Source: CAZYHS01 sp964647545 (GTDB taxonomy: Bacteria; UBA10199; GCA-002796325; 1-14-0-20-49-13). Taken from it: a stretch of DNA of 63,940 nt. Numbering within the stretch: the first letter of the stretch is position 1; the number at the start of each line of letters is the position of its first letter. The DNA lies in NCBI GenBank assembly GCA_964647545.1, contig CAZYHS010000010.1:1-63940 (forward strand), written 5' to 3'. The position numbers and the translations under genes were made by a program. The notes under the pieces are model-generated. The model did not search any database and was not told the origin of the DNA. It worked only from the letters and a program-made list of their open reading frames with translations. This document shows positions 49,503 to 58,032 of the stretch, piece after piece.

Positions 49503-50918
49503 TCAATCGATATCTTTGCTGGGGATGCCGTACTTTTTCAAAAGGTTGCGGATGTGTTTCCGGTCGATTCCCGCCTCGCGCGCGGCTTTCGATAAATTAT
49601 AGCCGTTGCGCCGCAGCAGGTCGATTAAATAGTCACGCTCGAAAACTTCGACGACCTTTTGCTTTGCCTCTTTGAACGGAACGTCCTTTAGCACCTGCAG
49701 TTTTTCGGTGCGTTCTTCTTCGTCCTCAAGATCGCTAAAGACCATATCGATCTGGTTTTTTGAGATCACTCCGTTTTCGGCGACTGCGCACGCGCGTTCG
49801 ATGATGTTCGAAAGTTCGCGCACATTCCCCGGCCACTGGTAGCGTTGCAACGCCTTAAGCGCGTCGTCTTCAACTTTTGTAACGAAGAGCGTGCCGTCGG
49901 GTTTTTTATTGAATTTTCCAACGCTCAAAAATCTTTCGACCATGAGCGGGATATCCTCGACCCTTTCACGCAGAGGGGGCAATATGATCTTAACGACGGA
50001 GAGACGATAGTAGAGGTCTTCGCGGAAGCGGCCTTCGGCGACCTCTTTTTTCAGGTTGCGGTTCGTTGCACAAACTACCCTGACGTCGATCGGTGTCGTG
50101 AGATTTGCGCCGACTCTCCTGATTTCGCGGCTTTCGAGAGCTCGAAGAAGTTTTGGCTGAAGATCCAGCGAGAGCTCGCCGATTTCGTCCAAGAAGATCG
50201 TTCCGCCGCTGGCCTCTTCAAAAGCGCCGCGCCGCGACTTTATCGCGCCGGTGAAAGAACCTTTTTCGTGGCCGAACAATTCCGACTCGATGAGATTGGG
50301 CGCTACCGAAGAGCAGTCGAACACGACGAACGGCTTGTTCTTTCTCGGGCTGTTTTCGTGAACAGCGCGCGCTACCAGTTCTTTTCCCGTTCCGGTTTCG
50401 CCTTCGATGATGACCGTTGCGAACGTCGGCGATATTTTTTCTAGGATGCCGAATATCTGGCGCATTTTCAGGGACGATCCGACCATGAGGCCGAATTCGG
50501 CCTTGTCGCTGGGTTCGATCTTGACCTTTTCTTCGAACGCGACGAACTCAAGCGTTGTGTTGCCTACCTTAATGCGGTCGCCGGGGACAAGATAGGCCTC
50601 TTTCACCCGTGAGCCGTTAAGGTTCGTGCCGTTGGTTGAGCCGAGGTCTCTTAATAAAAATGAGTCGGACGAATATTCGATGATCATGTGATCGCGCGAG
50701 ACCGTCGAATCGTCGATGACGAAATCGTTGTTCTCTTTTTTGCCGACCTTGGTGATCGGTTTTACAAGGCTATACTTTTTGCCTTTGTCTGGGCCGTCAA
50801 CGATCGCGAGTTGGCATTTGCGAAGCGAAATGCTGGCTGAGCCGCCGTCGTCGGTCTTGATGATCTGCGTTTTGTTTTCGATGTCGTCTTTTTTTGGTTT
50901 TGCCGGTGTCTTAGCCAT
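49503..50918 (-). CDS. Sigma-54-dependent activator with FHA sensor domain
   Basis: About 471 residues from MAKTPAK at 50918 (the first ATG, 50924, overlaps the kinase stop and lacks ribosome-site spacing). Residues 30-115 form an FHA domain (VSRDHMIIEY, DLGSTNGTNLNG), residues 140-375 the AAA+ module with Walker A GETGTGKE, the sigma-54 contact loop GSFTGAIKS and Walker B GGTIFLDEIGE, and the C-terminus a Fis-type HTH (NGYNLSKAAREAGIDRKHIRNLL). The FHA domain replaces the usual receiver, so activation should respond to a phosphothreonine partner, plausibly the kinase encoded just upstream. It probably drives the four sigma-54 promoters found in this window. Confidence 0.92.
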   Translation of the reverse strand: MAKTPAKPKKDDIENKTQIIKTDDGGSASISLRKCQLAIVDGPDKGKKYSLVKPITKVGKKENNDFVIDDSTVSRDHMIIEYSSDSFLLRDLGSTNGTNLNGSRVKEAYLVPGDRIKVGNTTLEFVAFEEKVKIEPSDKAEFGLMVGSSLKMRQIFGILEKISPTFATVIIEGETGTGKELVARAVHENSPRKNKPFVVFDCSSVAPNLIESELFGHEKGSFTGAIKSRRGAFEEASGGTIFLDEIGELSLDLQPKLLRALESREIRRVGANLTTPIDVRVVCATNRNLKKEVAEGRFREDLYYRLSVVKIILPPLRERVEDIPLMVERFLSVGKFNKKPDGTLFVTKVEDDALKALQRYQWPGNVRELSNIIERACAVAENGVISKNQIDMVFSDLEDEEERTEKLQVLKDVPFKEAKQKVVEVFERDYLIDLLRRNGYNLSKAAREAGIDRKHIRNLLKKYGIPSKDID

Positions 50919-50920
50919 TT

Positions 50921-53404
50921 TCATTCTTCCTCTAAAGAAACGTTGAACTTCTTTTCGTCCTGACCTTCCATGTCGAAGCTCTTTTCCCAGTCACGATATC
51001 CCGGAAGCACGAGCTTGATAGTGTGTTGCTTATCGGTTTGTACGCGTTTGACAGATACGGGCGTTCTGGCGCCGATGTCGTTGCCATCGAGATAGACTTT
51101 CGCCCCAGACGGGATCGACTTGATTGAAAGAGTGCCGAAAAGCGAGCCCAGCTTAAGTGTTCCTAGGTCGAGCTTCTCGCCGCTTTTTAATGTTATTTTT
51201 TTTGAGATGCGTGCGCGCCCCTCTTTATTGACGAGGAGGCTGACTTGGCCCGGACGTATGCCGCTTATCGTTGCCGGCGTTGTGCCGCGATGTTCGGCGT
51301 TAATGAAAATGTCGGCTCCGCTTGGGTCACTTGCGATTCGAACGCTGGCCGGTTCGCCAGTTGTCTGGATCGGTTCCGCGGCCTTTTCGGCTTTGGCCGG
51401 AGCCGGACTTTCCGGTTTTGACGGTTTTTCAACCGGCTTTGGCCTTTCGACGGGTTTTGCCGGCGCGGGCGCGGTCGGCGTCTCGAGCCTTTTTGCGGCT
51501 TGTTCGACTTTTTTCTTTTCCTCGGCTTTTTTCTGTTCCGCTTTTTTAAGCTCCTGTTTTTTCTGTTCTTCAAGTTGTTTTGCGGCTTCTAGCTTTTGTT
51601 TTTCTTCGGCTGCCTTTTGAGCTTCGGCGAGCTGTTGCGCGCTTGTCGTTTTGGAAAGCACGGCGATTATTTCGGTCGGGTTCGTGTCTTTAAGTGTCAG
51701 ATTTTGGGTGAAACTGTCGTACCCGATTTTAGAAACGGTAAGATTCTGAAGAGAGCCGACAGGAACTTCGTTCAATGTCGCGGGAGTTTTCAGCCCCGTG
51801 TCGCGGCCGTTGAGAAGGATGGTCGCCCCTTCGGGGTTTGATTTTACAACTACGCTTGCGAGCTCTTCGGCCGGTTCAAGCTTTGCGGAAAACTGCTGCG
51901 GCTTGGTCGAACTCAAAGTTATTGCCTGAGAGACGTCTTTAAAGCCGTCCTTAATGAAGGTGATCTTAAATTCTTTATTAAGCTCAAGTCCCTCCAGAGT
52001 CGAAGGGGTTTCAAGCCCCGTCGGCCTCATGTCGAGAAATACCGATGCCCCCGCCGGTTCGGTAACGAGCTGCAACGTTCCTGTTTCAGCGATCGCTGCC
52101 GGCGACGGCTCTTCCGCCGGAGGTAGAAAATCGGCTTCGGGTGGAACGGGGAACTCTGTTTGAACGCTTGGTTCGGTTGAAAGCTGCGGTGCAATAAATT
52201 TAAAATAGGCAAGAGCGCCGCCGGCCATAAGAACGGCCGATACCGCCGCGCCAAAAACGAATTTTTTCCAAGCGGGCTCTTTTTTGCCGGCCGATGTTCT
52301 TTCGGTGTTGTCGGCGCTTGTCAGTTCGGCCTCTTTGGGGACCGGCGCCTGAATTGTGGGCGAGCTCTCCTCGCGATGAACGATATTTTCCTGCAACGCC
52401 TCTTCGGCAATGTTGATGGAAGACGTCTGTATCTCCATTGCTTTTTCAAGCATGTTGCGTTCGCGCTGTTTGGCGATGTCGTCCTTGAAAAGTTCAATTA
52501 CAAATTCGGCCAGTTTCTTTGGGGTGAAATCGACGTGAGTTGTGTAAAGATATCTTGTCAGGTCGATCTGCATGTCGCCGGCCGACTGGTAGCGATCTTT
52601 AACGTAGAACGCCAGCGCCTTAGCCAGCACGGCCCGCAGCCCTTCCGGGATCGACGAAGGAAATTTGTTGATGTCGAGTTTGGTCGAACGGATCTTTTTT
52701 AAGACCTCAAATTGAGATTCTCCGGTGTAGAGCTTTTCAAGCGTAAGCATTTCGAAAAGGACGATGCCTGTCGAGAACAGGTCTGTGTGATAATCGACCG
52801 ACTTGCCCAGAGCCTGCTCCGGCGACATGTAGGCTATCTTGCCTTTAAGAATTCCGGCCATCGTGTGGCTAATATTCATCGCCGCTTTTGCGATGCCGAA
52901 ATCGACTATTTTAACTTCGCCTTCGTACGAAATTAGAATGTTTTGCGGACTTACGTCGCGGTGGACGATCCCCAAAGGGTCGCCGCTTGCGTCGGTTTTG
53001 CGGTGTGCGTAATCGAGCCCTTTGCAGACTTCGCTGATTATGTAAGCGGCGAGCTCGTCGGGGATCTTAACGTTCTTGTCCTTGCAGCGGTAGATTATTT
53101 CGCGAAGGTTAACGCCGTTGATGCATTCCATCGAGATGAAATAATCGTCTCCGACCTTTCCCAGATCGAAGACCTGCACGATGTTCGCGTGAGAGAGCGT
53201 GACCGAGAGCTTGGCCTCGTCGATCAGCATGGTTATGAACTCTCTGTCCGCCGAGCAATGTGGAAGAATTCTTTTGACCACGTTGAGCTTTTCAAAGCCG
53301 TCAACGCCGTAGGTCTTGGCCTTGTAGATTTCGGCCATGCCTCCTATGGCAAGTTTTTCGAGAAGATAATATTTACCGAACTGCTTAGGTTCAAAATCGG
53401 CCAT
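50921..53404 (-). CDS. Membrane Ser/Thr protein kinase with PEGA repeats
   Basis: An 827-residue protein. Residues 10-285 are a Hanks-type kinase with the nucleotide-binding loop (LAIGGMAEIYKA), catalytic Lys (NVVKRIL), HRDVSPQN and DFG; the HRDVSPQN variant is typical of myxobacterial kinases. A transmembrane helix lies near residues 380-400. The outer part has four PEGA repeats (TEPAGASVFLDMRPTG, SNPEGATILLNGRDTG, SDPSGADIFINAEHRG, SIPSGAKVYLDGNDIG), split by a Lys/Glu/Ala coiled coil and a Pro/Lys-rich stretch. It ends in an ATGA overlap with the sigma-54 activator gene. A sensor of envelope state that phosphorylates FHA partners is the likely role. Confidence 0.92.
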   Translation of the reverse strand: MADFEPKQFGKYYLLEKLAIGGMAEIYKAKTYGVDGFEKLNVVKRILPHCSADREFITMLIDEAKLSVTLSHANIVQVFDLGKVGDDYFISMECINGVNLREIIYRCKDKNVKIPDELAAYIISEVCKGLDYAHRKTDASGDPLGIVHRDVSPQNILISYEGEVKIVDFGIAKAAMNISHTMAGILKGKIAYMSPEQALGKSVDYHTDLFSTGIVLFEMLTLEKLYTGESQFEVLKKIRSTKLDINKFPSSIPEGLRAVLAKALAFYVKDRYQSAGDMQIDLTRYLYTTHVDFTPKKLAEFVIELFKDDIAKQRERNMLEKAMEIQTSSINIAEEALQENIVHREESSPTIQAPVPKEAELTSADNTERTSAGKKEPAWKKFVFGAAVSAVLMAGGALAYFKFIAPQLSTEPSVQTEFPVPPEADFLPPAEEPSPAAIAETGTLQLVTEPAGASVFLDMRPTGLETPSTLEGLELNKEFKITFIKDGFKDVSQAITLSSTKPQQFSAKLEPAEELASVVVKSNPEGATILLNGRDTGLKTPATLNEVPVGSLQNLTVSKIGYDSFTQNLTLKDTNPTEIIAVLSKTTSAQQLAEAQKAAEEKQKLEAAKQLEEQKKQELKKAEQKKAEEKKKVEQAAKRLETPTAPAPAKPVERPKPVEKPSKPESPAPAKAEKAAEPIQTTGEPASVRIASDPSGADIFINAEHRGTTPATISGIRPGQVSLLVNKEGRARISKKITLKSGEKLDLGTLKLGSLFGTLSIKSIPSGAKVYLDGNDIGARTPVSVKRVQTDKQHTIKLVLPGYRDWEKSFDMEGQDEKKFNVSLEEE

Positions 53405-53407
53405 AAT

Positions 53408-53977
53408 TTATTTCATTAGTCCAATTAGGACGAGCGCGATCAGCGCTAATCCGATTATTGCGTAGATTATTAAATTAGTTGGGAATCGTTGTAATCGCGT
53501 TGCCTCAATGTGCCTTGCGGCCTGAGCGTGCTTTTCCTGAGCCGGTGCCGAAGTTTCGTTCGGGATGCTAAGTTCAAGTACCGGCTCTTTTGCAATAAGA
53601 TTGACCGGAACAGGCTGGCCCATCCGGAATTTTTTTAGGGTCCAAAAATCTTCGCGGGCGGCCAGAATAATATGAGCCCCTCTAAAAGTCCGGCCGTCGC
53701 GCATGACGATATCTATCTCGGCCAAAGATATGCCGCGCTGCATGGCCGTCATTCTGAAAAAGGCCTGCGAAATGTCGGAGCGTTTGATCTTTATGTAACG
53801 CCTGCCGGCAGATGCCGAATAGATCTTTTGCCAGCCCGGCATGGCGTGCGAGCCCGAATACTCGTCGCCGGACGAATCCTGCTGACGCTTTTTCTGCTCG
53901 TCATCGTCGCCGGCGGCGGCGGACTCCTGCACGTAGTGAGTGGGCCTAAACTCCGGTTTGTCGATCTTTTCGACCAT
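53408..53977 (-). CDS. Tail-anchored protein of unknown function
   Basis: A 189-residue protein with an acidic, Gln/Ser-rich N-terminus, a central globular part (RRYIKIKRSDISQAFFRMTA; SLAEIDIVMRDGRTFRGAHI) and one C-terminal membrane helix (NLIIYAIIGLALIALVLIGLMK) ending the protein, so the body is cytoplasmic. It begins one base after the zinc-ribbon gene stop and ends 3 bases before the kinase start, so it is in the kinase operon. No family recognised. It may be a kinase or FHA partner. Confidence 0.65.
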   Translation of the reverse strand: MVEKIDKPEFRPTHYVQESAAAGDDDEQKKRQQDSSGDEYSGSHAMPGWQKIYSASAGRRYIKIKRSDISQAFFRMTAMQRGISLAEIDIVMRDGRTFRGAHIILAAREDFWTLKKFRMGQPVPVNLIAKEPVLELSIPNETSAPAQEKHAQAARHIEATRLQRFPTNLIIYAIIGLALIALVLIGLMK

Positions 53978-53978
53978 T

Positions 53979-54191
53979 TTATTTTTTGTCGGACTTCGAG
54001 CCCGCCTTTGCGCTTGAGGCGTATCCGTCTTTGTACCAGCCGCCCCCTTTTAACGAAAAGGTGGTTTGGCTGATAAGCCTTCTGGCTTCGGAGCCGCAAG
54101 CGGGGCAATTGGCCTTTGGTTCGTCTTTAATTTTCTGTGTGACCTCAAAATGTTTATGACATTTTGGACACTCATACTCGTACAATGGCAT
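53979..54191 (-). CDS. FmdB-type zinc-ribbon protein
   Basis: A 70-residue protein starting MPLYEYECPKCHKHFEV with a second CPAC pair, the FmdB/CxxC regulatory family pattern (CxxC-x~20-CxxC), and a Lys/Ser tail. Function in this family is poorly defined; a regulatory or stress role is usually proposed. First gene of the kinase operon. Confidence 0.88.
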   Translation of the reverse strand: MPLYEYECPKCHKHFEVTQKIKDEPKANCPACGSEARRLISQTTFSLKGGGWYKDGYASSAKAGSKSDKK

Positions 54192-54227
54192 ACCTGAAAA
54201 TTACCTCTCTAGTTGTCGTTGATTGGG

Positions 54228-54272
54228 TGGTGACAACAGTCACCATATTACCGATTTGATGGGCAATTGCAA
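54228..54272 (-). promoter_or_regulatory. Promoter and palindromic operator of the kinase operon
   Basis: On the reverse strand TTGCAA (54272-54267), a 16-base spacer and TAATAT (54250-54245) form a sigma-70-like promoter. Directly downstream lies the perfect inverted repeat TGGTGAC-AACA-GTCACCA (54228-54245), covering the start site, suited to a repressor or a 5' hairpin. Confidence 0.5.
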
Positions 54273-54287
54273 AGAAAATGTTAACGC

Positions 54288-55178
54288 TTATTGGGTTACA
54301 ATGCTCTGCTGTCCGCCCGATTCGGTCTGGCTCGTCAGGACAATCAATGCCTCATCCAATCCGTTGATAAATAGCTCTCCGTTTCGGACGTCGAACGAGC
54401 TAATCGCCGGCTGGCTTTTGTTAAAGAGCTCTTCGATGCAGCCTCCGGCGAACTTGTCGGGCTTAACGCGGCCTATCCAGTTTGTGCCGGTCAACAGATA
54501 AACGTACTCGCTTTTTGTCGTCCCTGCGGATGTAACGTTCTCTTTCGAGCCGGGAGGGGCGACGCTGATCGATTTTGACGCAGTTGAGACTGTCGATATC
54601 CCAAGGCTCAAGCCGCTTGATGTGTCGATTGTTGAGCTGCCGGCAACGGTCGGCGTGTAATCTGTGTCGGTTGAGCTTGTTATGTCGATAACTCCGCCCA
54701 CAGCCGGCAATGTCTTAAATTGGTCGCAAGTCATTTCGAGGTTTAACGGGGCAATTCTTACGTCGTGAGTCGTAGCTACGACAATCCTGTCGGGCTGCAG
54801 AAAAATGAACTTATTGATGTGGTGCCCCATTTTGCAGACGACTTGGCTTCCGTTATCAAGGTTGACCGTAAGGGTGTCGCTATCGATCTTAACGCTTGTG
54901 CAATCTTGCGAAAGATAGCAGCCGACTTCGCTATATTCGGGGGTGACAGGATTTGAGTCTGCAACTGTCGGTCCGGCGAGCTTTTCAAAAGATTTATAGT
55001 TTACGAATCGATAACCTGACGAAGGGCAGGTCGATGATTCATTTTGGGAGGCCTTAGGGTCATTATCTTTGCCCCCGAAGTTATTATCGGCATCTTCAAG
55101 CATGGCCGTGCTTTGGCATCCCGCCAAAATGGCTATTGCGCCGAATAATGCGAAAGTATTGAGAGTTTTCTTTATCAT
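54288..55178 (-). CDS. Lipoprotein of unknown function under sigma-54 control
   Basis: A 296-residue lipoprotein from the ATG at 55178: signal region KTLNTFALFGAIAILAGC with lipobox LAGC. The body has five or more cysteines in short loops (ESSTCPSSGY, VGCYLSQDCTSV, VVCKMGHHINKF, MTCDQFKTL) and a Ser/Thr-rich middle (STIDTSSGLSLGISTVST). No family recognised. A near-perfect sigma-54 promoter lies 85 bases upstream, which ties it to the T3SS regulatory circuit. The frame 12 bases longer at 55190 is unlikely. Confidence 0.7.
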   Translation of the reverse strand: MIKKTLNTFALFGAIAILAGCQSTAMLEDADNNFGGKDNDPKASQNESSTCPSSGYRFVNYKSFEKLAGPTVADSNPVTPEYSEVGCYLSQDCTSVKIDSDTLTVNLDNGSQVVCKMGHHINKFIFLQPDRIVVATTHDVRIAPLNLEMTCDQFKTLPAVGGVIDITSSTDTDYTPTVAGSSTIDTSSGLSLGISTVSTASKSISVAPPGSKENVTSAGTTKSEYVYLLTGTNWIGRVKPDKFAGGCIEELFNKSQPAISSFDVRNGELFINGLDEALIVLTSQTESGGQQSIVTQ

Positions 55179-55201
55179 TTTGAACCTCATTTTCTATTTA
55201 A

Positions 55202-55249
55202 GCGTCAATAAAACGTCATTTTCGGTCTAAAATAGGCGTTATTGACGCC
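55202..55249. repeat. Inverted repeat in the lipoprotein 5' leader
   Basis: GCGTCAATAA (55202-55211) is repeated inverted as TTATTGACGC (55239-55248), between the sigma-54 promoter and the lipoprotein start. Could be a leader hairpin or an operator. Confidence 0.6.
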
Positions 55250-55263
55250 TCGATTTATTGAAA

Positions 55264-55279
55264 AGCAATTAATGTGCCA
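55264..55279 (-). promoter_or_regulatory. Sigma-54 promoter before the lipoprotein
   Basis: On the reverse strand TGGCACATTAATTGCT, matching the consensus with GG and GC 12 bases apart; about 86 bases upstream of the lipoprotein start. Confidence 0.88.
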
Positions 55280-55296
55280 AAAGACGTATAAAGACG

Positions 55297-56619
55297 CTAT
55301 TTTCGCCACTTTTTTAAGCGTTCCGAAATATGCCGTTCGTAGCCGTTTTCGGTCGGCTCATAATATATTTTTTCGCCCAGTTTGTCAGGAAGATATTGCT
55401 GTTTTACGAAATTAGTCTCGAAACGGTGCGGGTCGGCATATCCTTTCCCGTAGCCGGTATCTTTCATTAGTTTTGTCGGGGCGTTCCTTAAATGAAGCGG
55501 AACCGGCAGGACTCCATGTTCTTCGACATCTAAAACCGCGCGCTTATAAGAATTGTAGGCCGCTTTGCTTTTTGGCGCGGTCGCAAGATAGGTTGCGCAT
55601 TGCGCAAGAGGAATCCAGCCCTCCGGCATGCCGACGAGGTCAAAAGCCTGCATGCACGAAATGGCGACTTGAATTGCCTGCGGGTCTGCGTTGCCGACAT
55701 CTTCACCCGCAAAGATAACCATGCGCCTTGCGATAAAAAGAGGCTCCTCTCCCGCCTCAAGCATTCTGGCCATCCAATAGATCGCCGCGTCGGGGTTTGA
55801 GCCCCGCATGCTTTTTATGAAAGCGCTTATGATGTTGTAGTGCTCTTCACCGAGTTTATCGTAAAGCAGCGCTTTCTTTTGGATCGACGATTCGATCGTT
55901 TTCTTTGTGATGACTGTCGCGCGCTTTTTCCTGCCGTTCATTGCTCCGGAGAGGTTTGCCGCTATCTCAAGAGTGTTGAGTGCGCGGCGGGCGTCTCCGT
56001 CGCTTGTCTGGGCGATGAGTTCAAGAACGTCGGCCTCGGCCGAAATATTGAACTTCCCAAGTCCGCGCTCCTTGTTTGAAAGGGCCTCTTCGAGAATTTT
56101 TTTAATTGCGTCCGATTCGACGGCTTTTAAAAGATAGACCTTTGTGCGCGATAATAATGGAGAGATCACCTCAAAAGATGGATTTTCGGTCGTTGCTCCG
56201 ATAAGAATTATCGTGCCGTTCTCAATGTGAGGGAGAAACGCGTCCTGCTGCGCCTTGTTGAAACGATGAATTTCATCGACAAAGAGAATTGTTTTGCGTC
56301 CGGTAGAGCGGCGCAACTTTGTCGCCTCGTCTATAATTTCGCGAACCTCTTTCACGCCGGAGAGTACCGCCGAGATCCAAAAGAACTGGGCGTCGACGGC
56401 TTTCGCCACGATGTTGGCGATAGTTGTTTTGCCGCAGCCCGGAGGCCCCCAGAGAATTATCGACGGAACAGTTCCCGAATCTATCGAAAGACGTAAAGGG
56501 CTTCCTTTGCCGGTGATGTGCTCCTGCCCGCGCACTTCGTCGAGCGTTGTCGGGCGCATTCTCTCGGCAAGGGGAGTGTAAGCCTCTTTGGATTCTTCTA
56601 TTGAAAAAAGGTCTGTCAT
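55297..56619 (-). CDS. rarA: Replication-associated recombination protein A
   Basis: A 440-residue AAA+ ATPase of the RarA/MgsA (WRNIP1) family that acts at stalled replication forks. It has MRPTTLDEVRGQEHI near the N-terminus, Walker A GPPGCGKTTIANIVA, Walker B TILFVDEIHRFNKAQQD, and the C-terminal MARMLEAGEEPLFIARRMVIFAGEDVGNADPQAI signature. Length and domain order are normal. Confidence 0.96.
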   Translation of the reverse strand: MTDLFSIEESKEAYTPLAERMRPTTLDEVRGQEHITGKGSPLRLSIDSGTVPSIILWGPPGCGKTTIANIVAKAVDAQFFWISAVLSGVKEVREIIDEATKLRRSTGRKTILFVDEIHRFNKAQQDAFLPHIENGTIILIGATTENPSFEVISPLLSRTKVYLLKAVESDAIKKILEEALSNKERGLGKFNISAEADVLELIAQTSDGDARRALNTLEIAANLSGAMNGRKKRATVITKKTIESSIQKKALLYDKLGEEHYNIISAFIKSMRGSNPDAAIYWMARMLEAGEEPLFIARRMVIFAGEDVGNADPQAIQVAISCMQAFDLVGMPEGWIPLAQCATYLATAPKSKAAYNSYKRAVLDVEEHGVLPVPLHLRNAPTKLMKDTGYGKGYADPHRFETNFVKQQYLPDKLGEKIYYEPTENGYERHISERLKKWRK

Positions 56620-56682
56620 ATTGTCTACTAAAGGCCATTCTACCTAGCTTTTTAGCGGGGTCGATGTCAACCGGAGACAAAA

Positions 56683-57963
56683 ATGACATTTTCCAGCGAG
56701 GTTTGGCATGAACAGACGCGCAAGCTTTCAATAGATGTGCGCGGCGGAGCGGTTGAGGCGATAAACGATTCGTTCGGCGCCGGCACCGCCGTTCGTACGA
56801 TTGAAAATTCTAAAATGGGATTTGCCTATTCGACCAAAGCCGGTCAGCTCGAAAGCGAATTGACCGAAATGGCCAGAGAGAGCGCGAAAAAGCTTGAGCC
56901 GGATGTTTATGAATTTCCGTCCGCAGAAGCCGGTTGCTGCCCCTCCTTTTTTGACGCGTCGGTCTTTTCGGGATTTTCGCACGAACAAAAGATAGAGTTT
57001 GCGCTGGAACTTGAAGCGGGGGCCAGAGGGCTGGATAAAAGAATATCTGGAGTAAGAAAGGCCTCCTATGTCGAACTATCAAACGAAGTTAAAATAAAGA
57101 ACTCCGCCGGACTCGACAGATCGTTTTCGCAAGGATTTTGTTATTTAAGCATTACGGCGATCGCAAAGGACGAGTCTGACACAGAATGGGCGGGGGAGAT
57201 CGAATATTACCCCGAGCCTTCAAACATCGACCCCAGAAGCGTTGGCGAAGCGGCGGCGAAAAAAGCCCTCTCAAAGCTTGGGGCGAAAAGCATACCGTCA
57301 CAAAGCGCCCCTTCCATTTTAGACCGTGAGGCCGTTAGCGAACTTCTTGAACTTTTGAGCCAGTCGTATTTCGCCGATCAGATTTTCAAAAAGAAATCGG
57401 CTCTGTCCGGCAGGCTTGGCGAAGAGATCTATTCAAAGCGAATCACGATCATTGACGACGCCACAATGAAAGGTGCGTTTGGAGCTGCGCCGTTCGACGG
57501 CGAAGGGGTGGACACAAGAAAAAATACGGTCGTTGAGAACGGAGTTTTTAAGAGAGTTCTTTGCGACAATTTTTGGGGGCGTAAACTCGGATTTAAGTCG
57601 AACGGTTCGGCCGTGCGTTCGTCTTTGACCGTTCCGCCAAAAGCCGGCGCGCATAATATTTACATCGCCGCCGGTGAGAATTCGCCGGACGCTTTAAGAA
57701 AAGAGCTTTACAGGGGCTTTTACGTTACCGACCTTATGGGTGTTCATACCGCCAACGCCATCACCGGAGAATTTTCGCTGGGAGCGTGCGGATTTTGGGT
57801 GGAAAACGGCAAAATATCACACGCCGTAAAGGGGGTGACGGTTGCCGGAAATTTGCATGACCTTTTGCGCCGGACAGTTGCCGTCGGAAATGACCTCAAA
57901 TTATGGTACGGTGGAGGCGCTCCAAGTCTATTGGTCGAGTCGCTACAAATTGCCGGAAGCTGA
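56683..57963 (+). CDS. TldD/PmbA-family protein
   Basis: A 426-residue member of the TldD/PmbA (modulator of gyrase) family. Residues such as FGAGTAVRTIENSKMGFAYST and the glycine-rich C-terminus (AITGEFSLGACGFWVENGKI) fit the PmbA (TldE) branch. No HExxxH protease motif was seen, as expected for PmbA, which pairs with TldD. The partner TldD is not in this window. Divergent from rarA. Confidence 0.83.
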   Translation: MTFSSEVWHEQTRKLSIDVRGGAVEAINDSFGAGTAVRTIENSKMGFAYSTKAGQLESELTEMARESAKKLEPDVYEFPSAEAGCCPSFFDASVFSGFSHEQKIEFALELEAGARGLDKRISGVRKASYVELSNEVKIKNSAGLDRSFSQGFCYLSITAIAKDESDTEWAGEIEYYPEPSNIDPRSVGEAAAKKALSKLGAKSIPSQSAPSILDREAVSELLELLSQSYFADQIFKKKSALSGRLGEEIYSKRITIIDDATMKGAFGAAPFDGEGVDTRKNTVVENGVFKRVLCDNFWGRKLGFKSNGSAVRSSLTVPPKAGAHNIYIAAGENSPDALRKELYRGFYVTDLMGVHTANAITGEFSLGACGFWVENGKISHAVKGVTVAGNLHDLLRRTVAVGNDLKLWYGGGAPSLLVESLQIAGS

Positions 57964-58032
57964 CGGCTTCACGAAATTATTCAGGAATTATTTATTTGAA
58001 AAAAACGTCTGATAGTATAGCTTAAGGAACCT

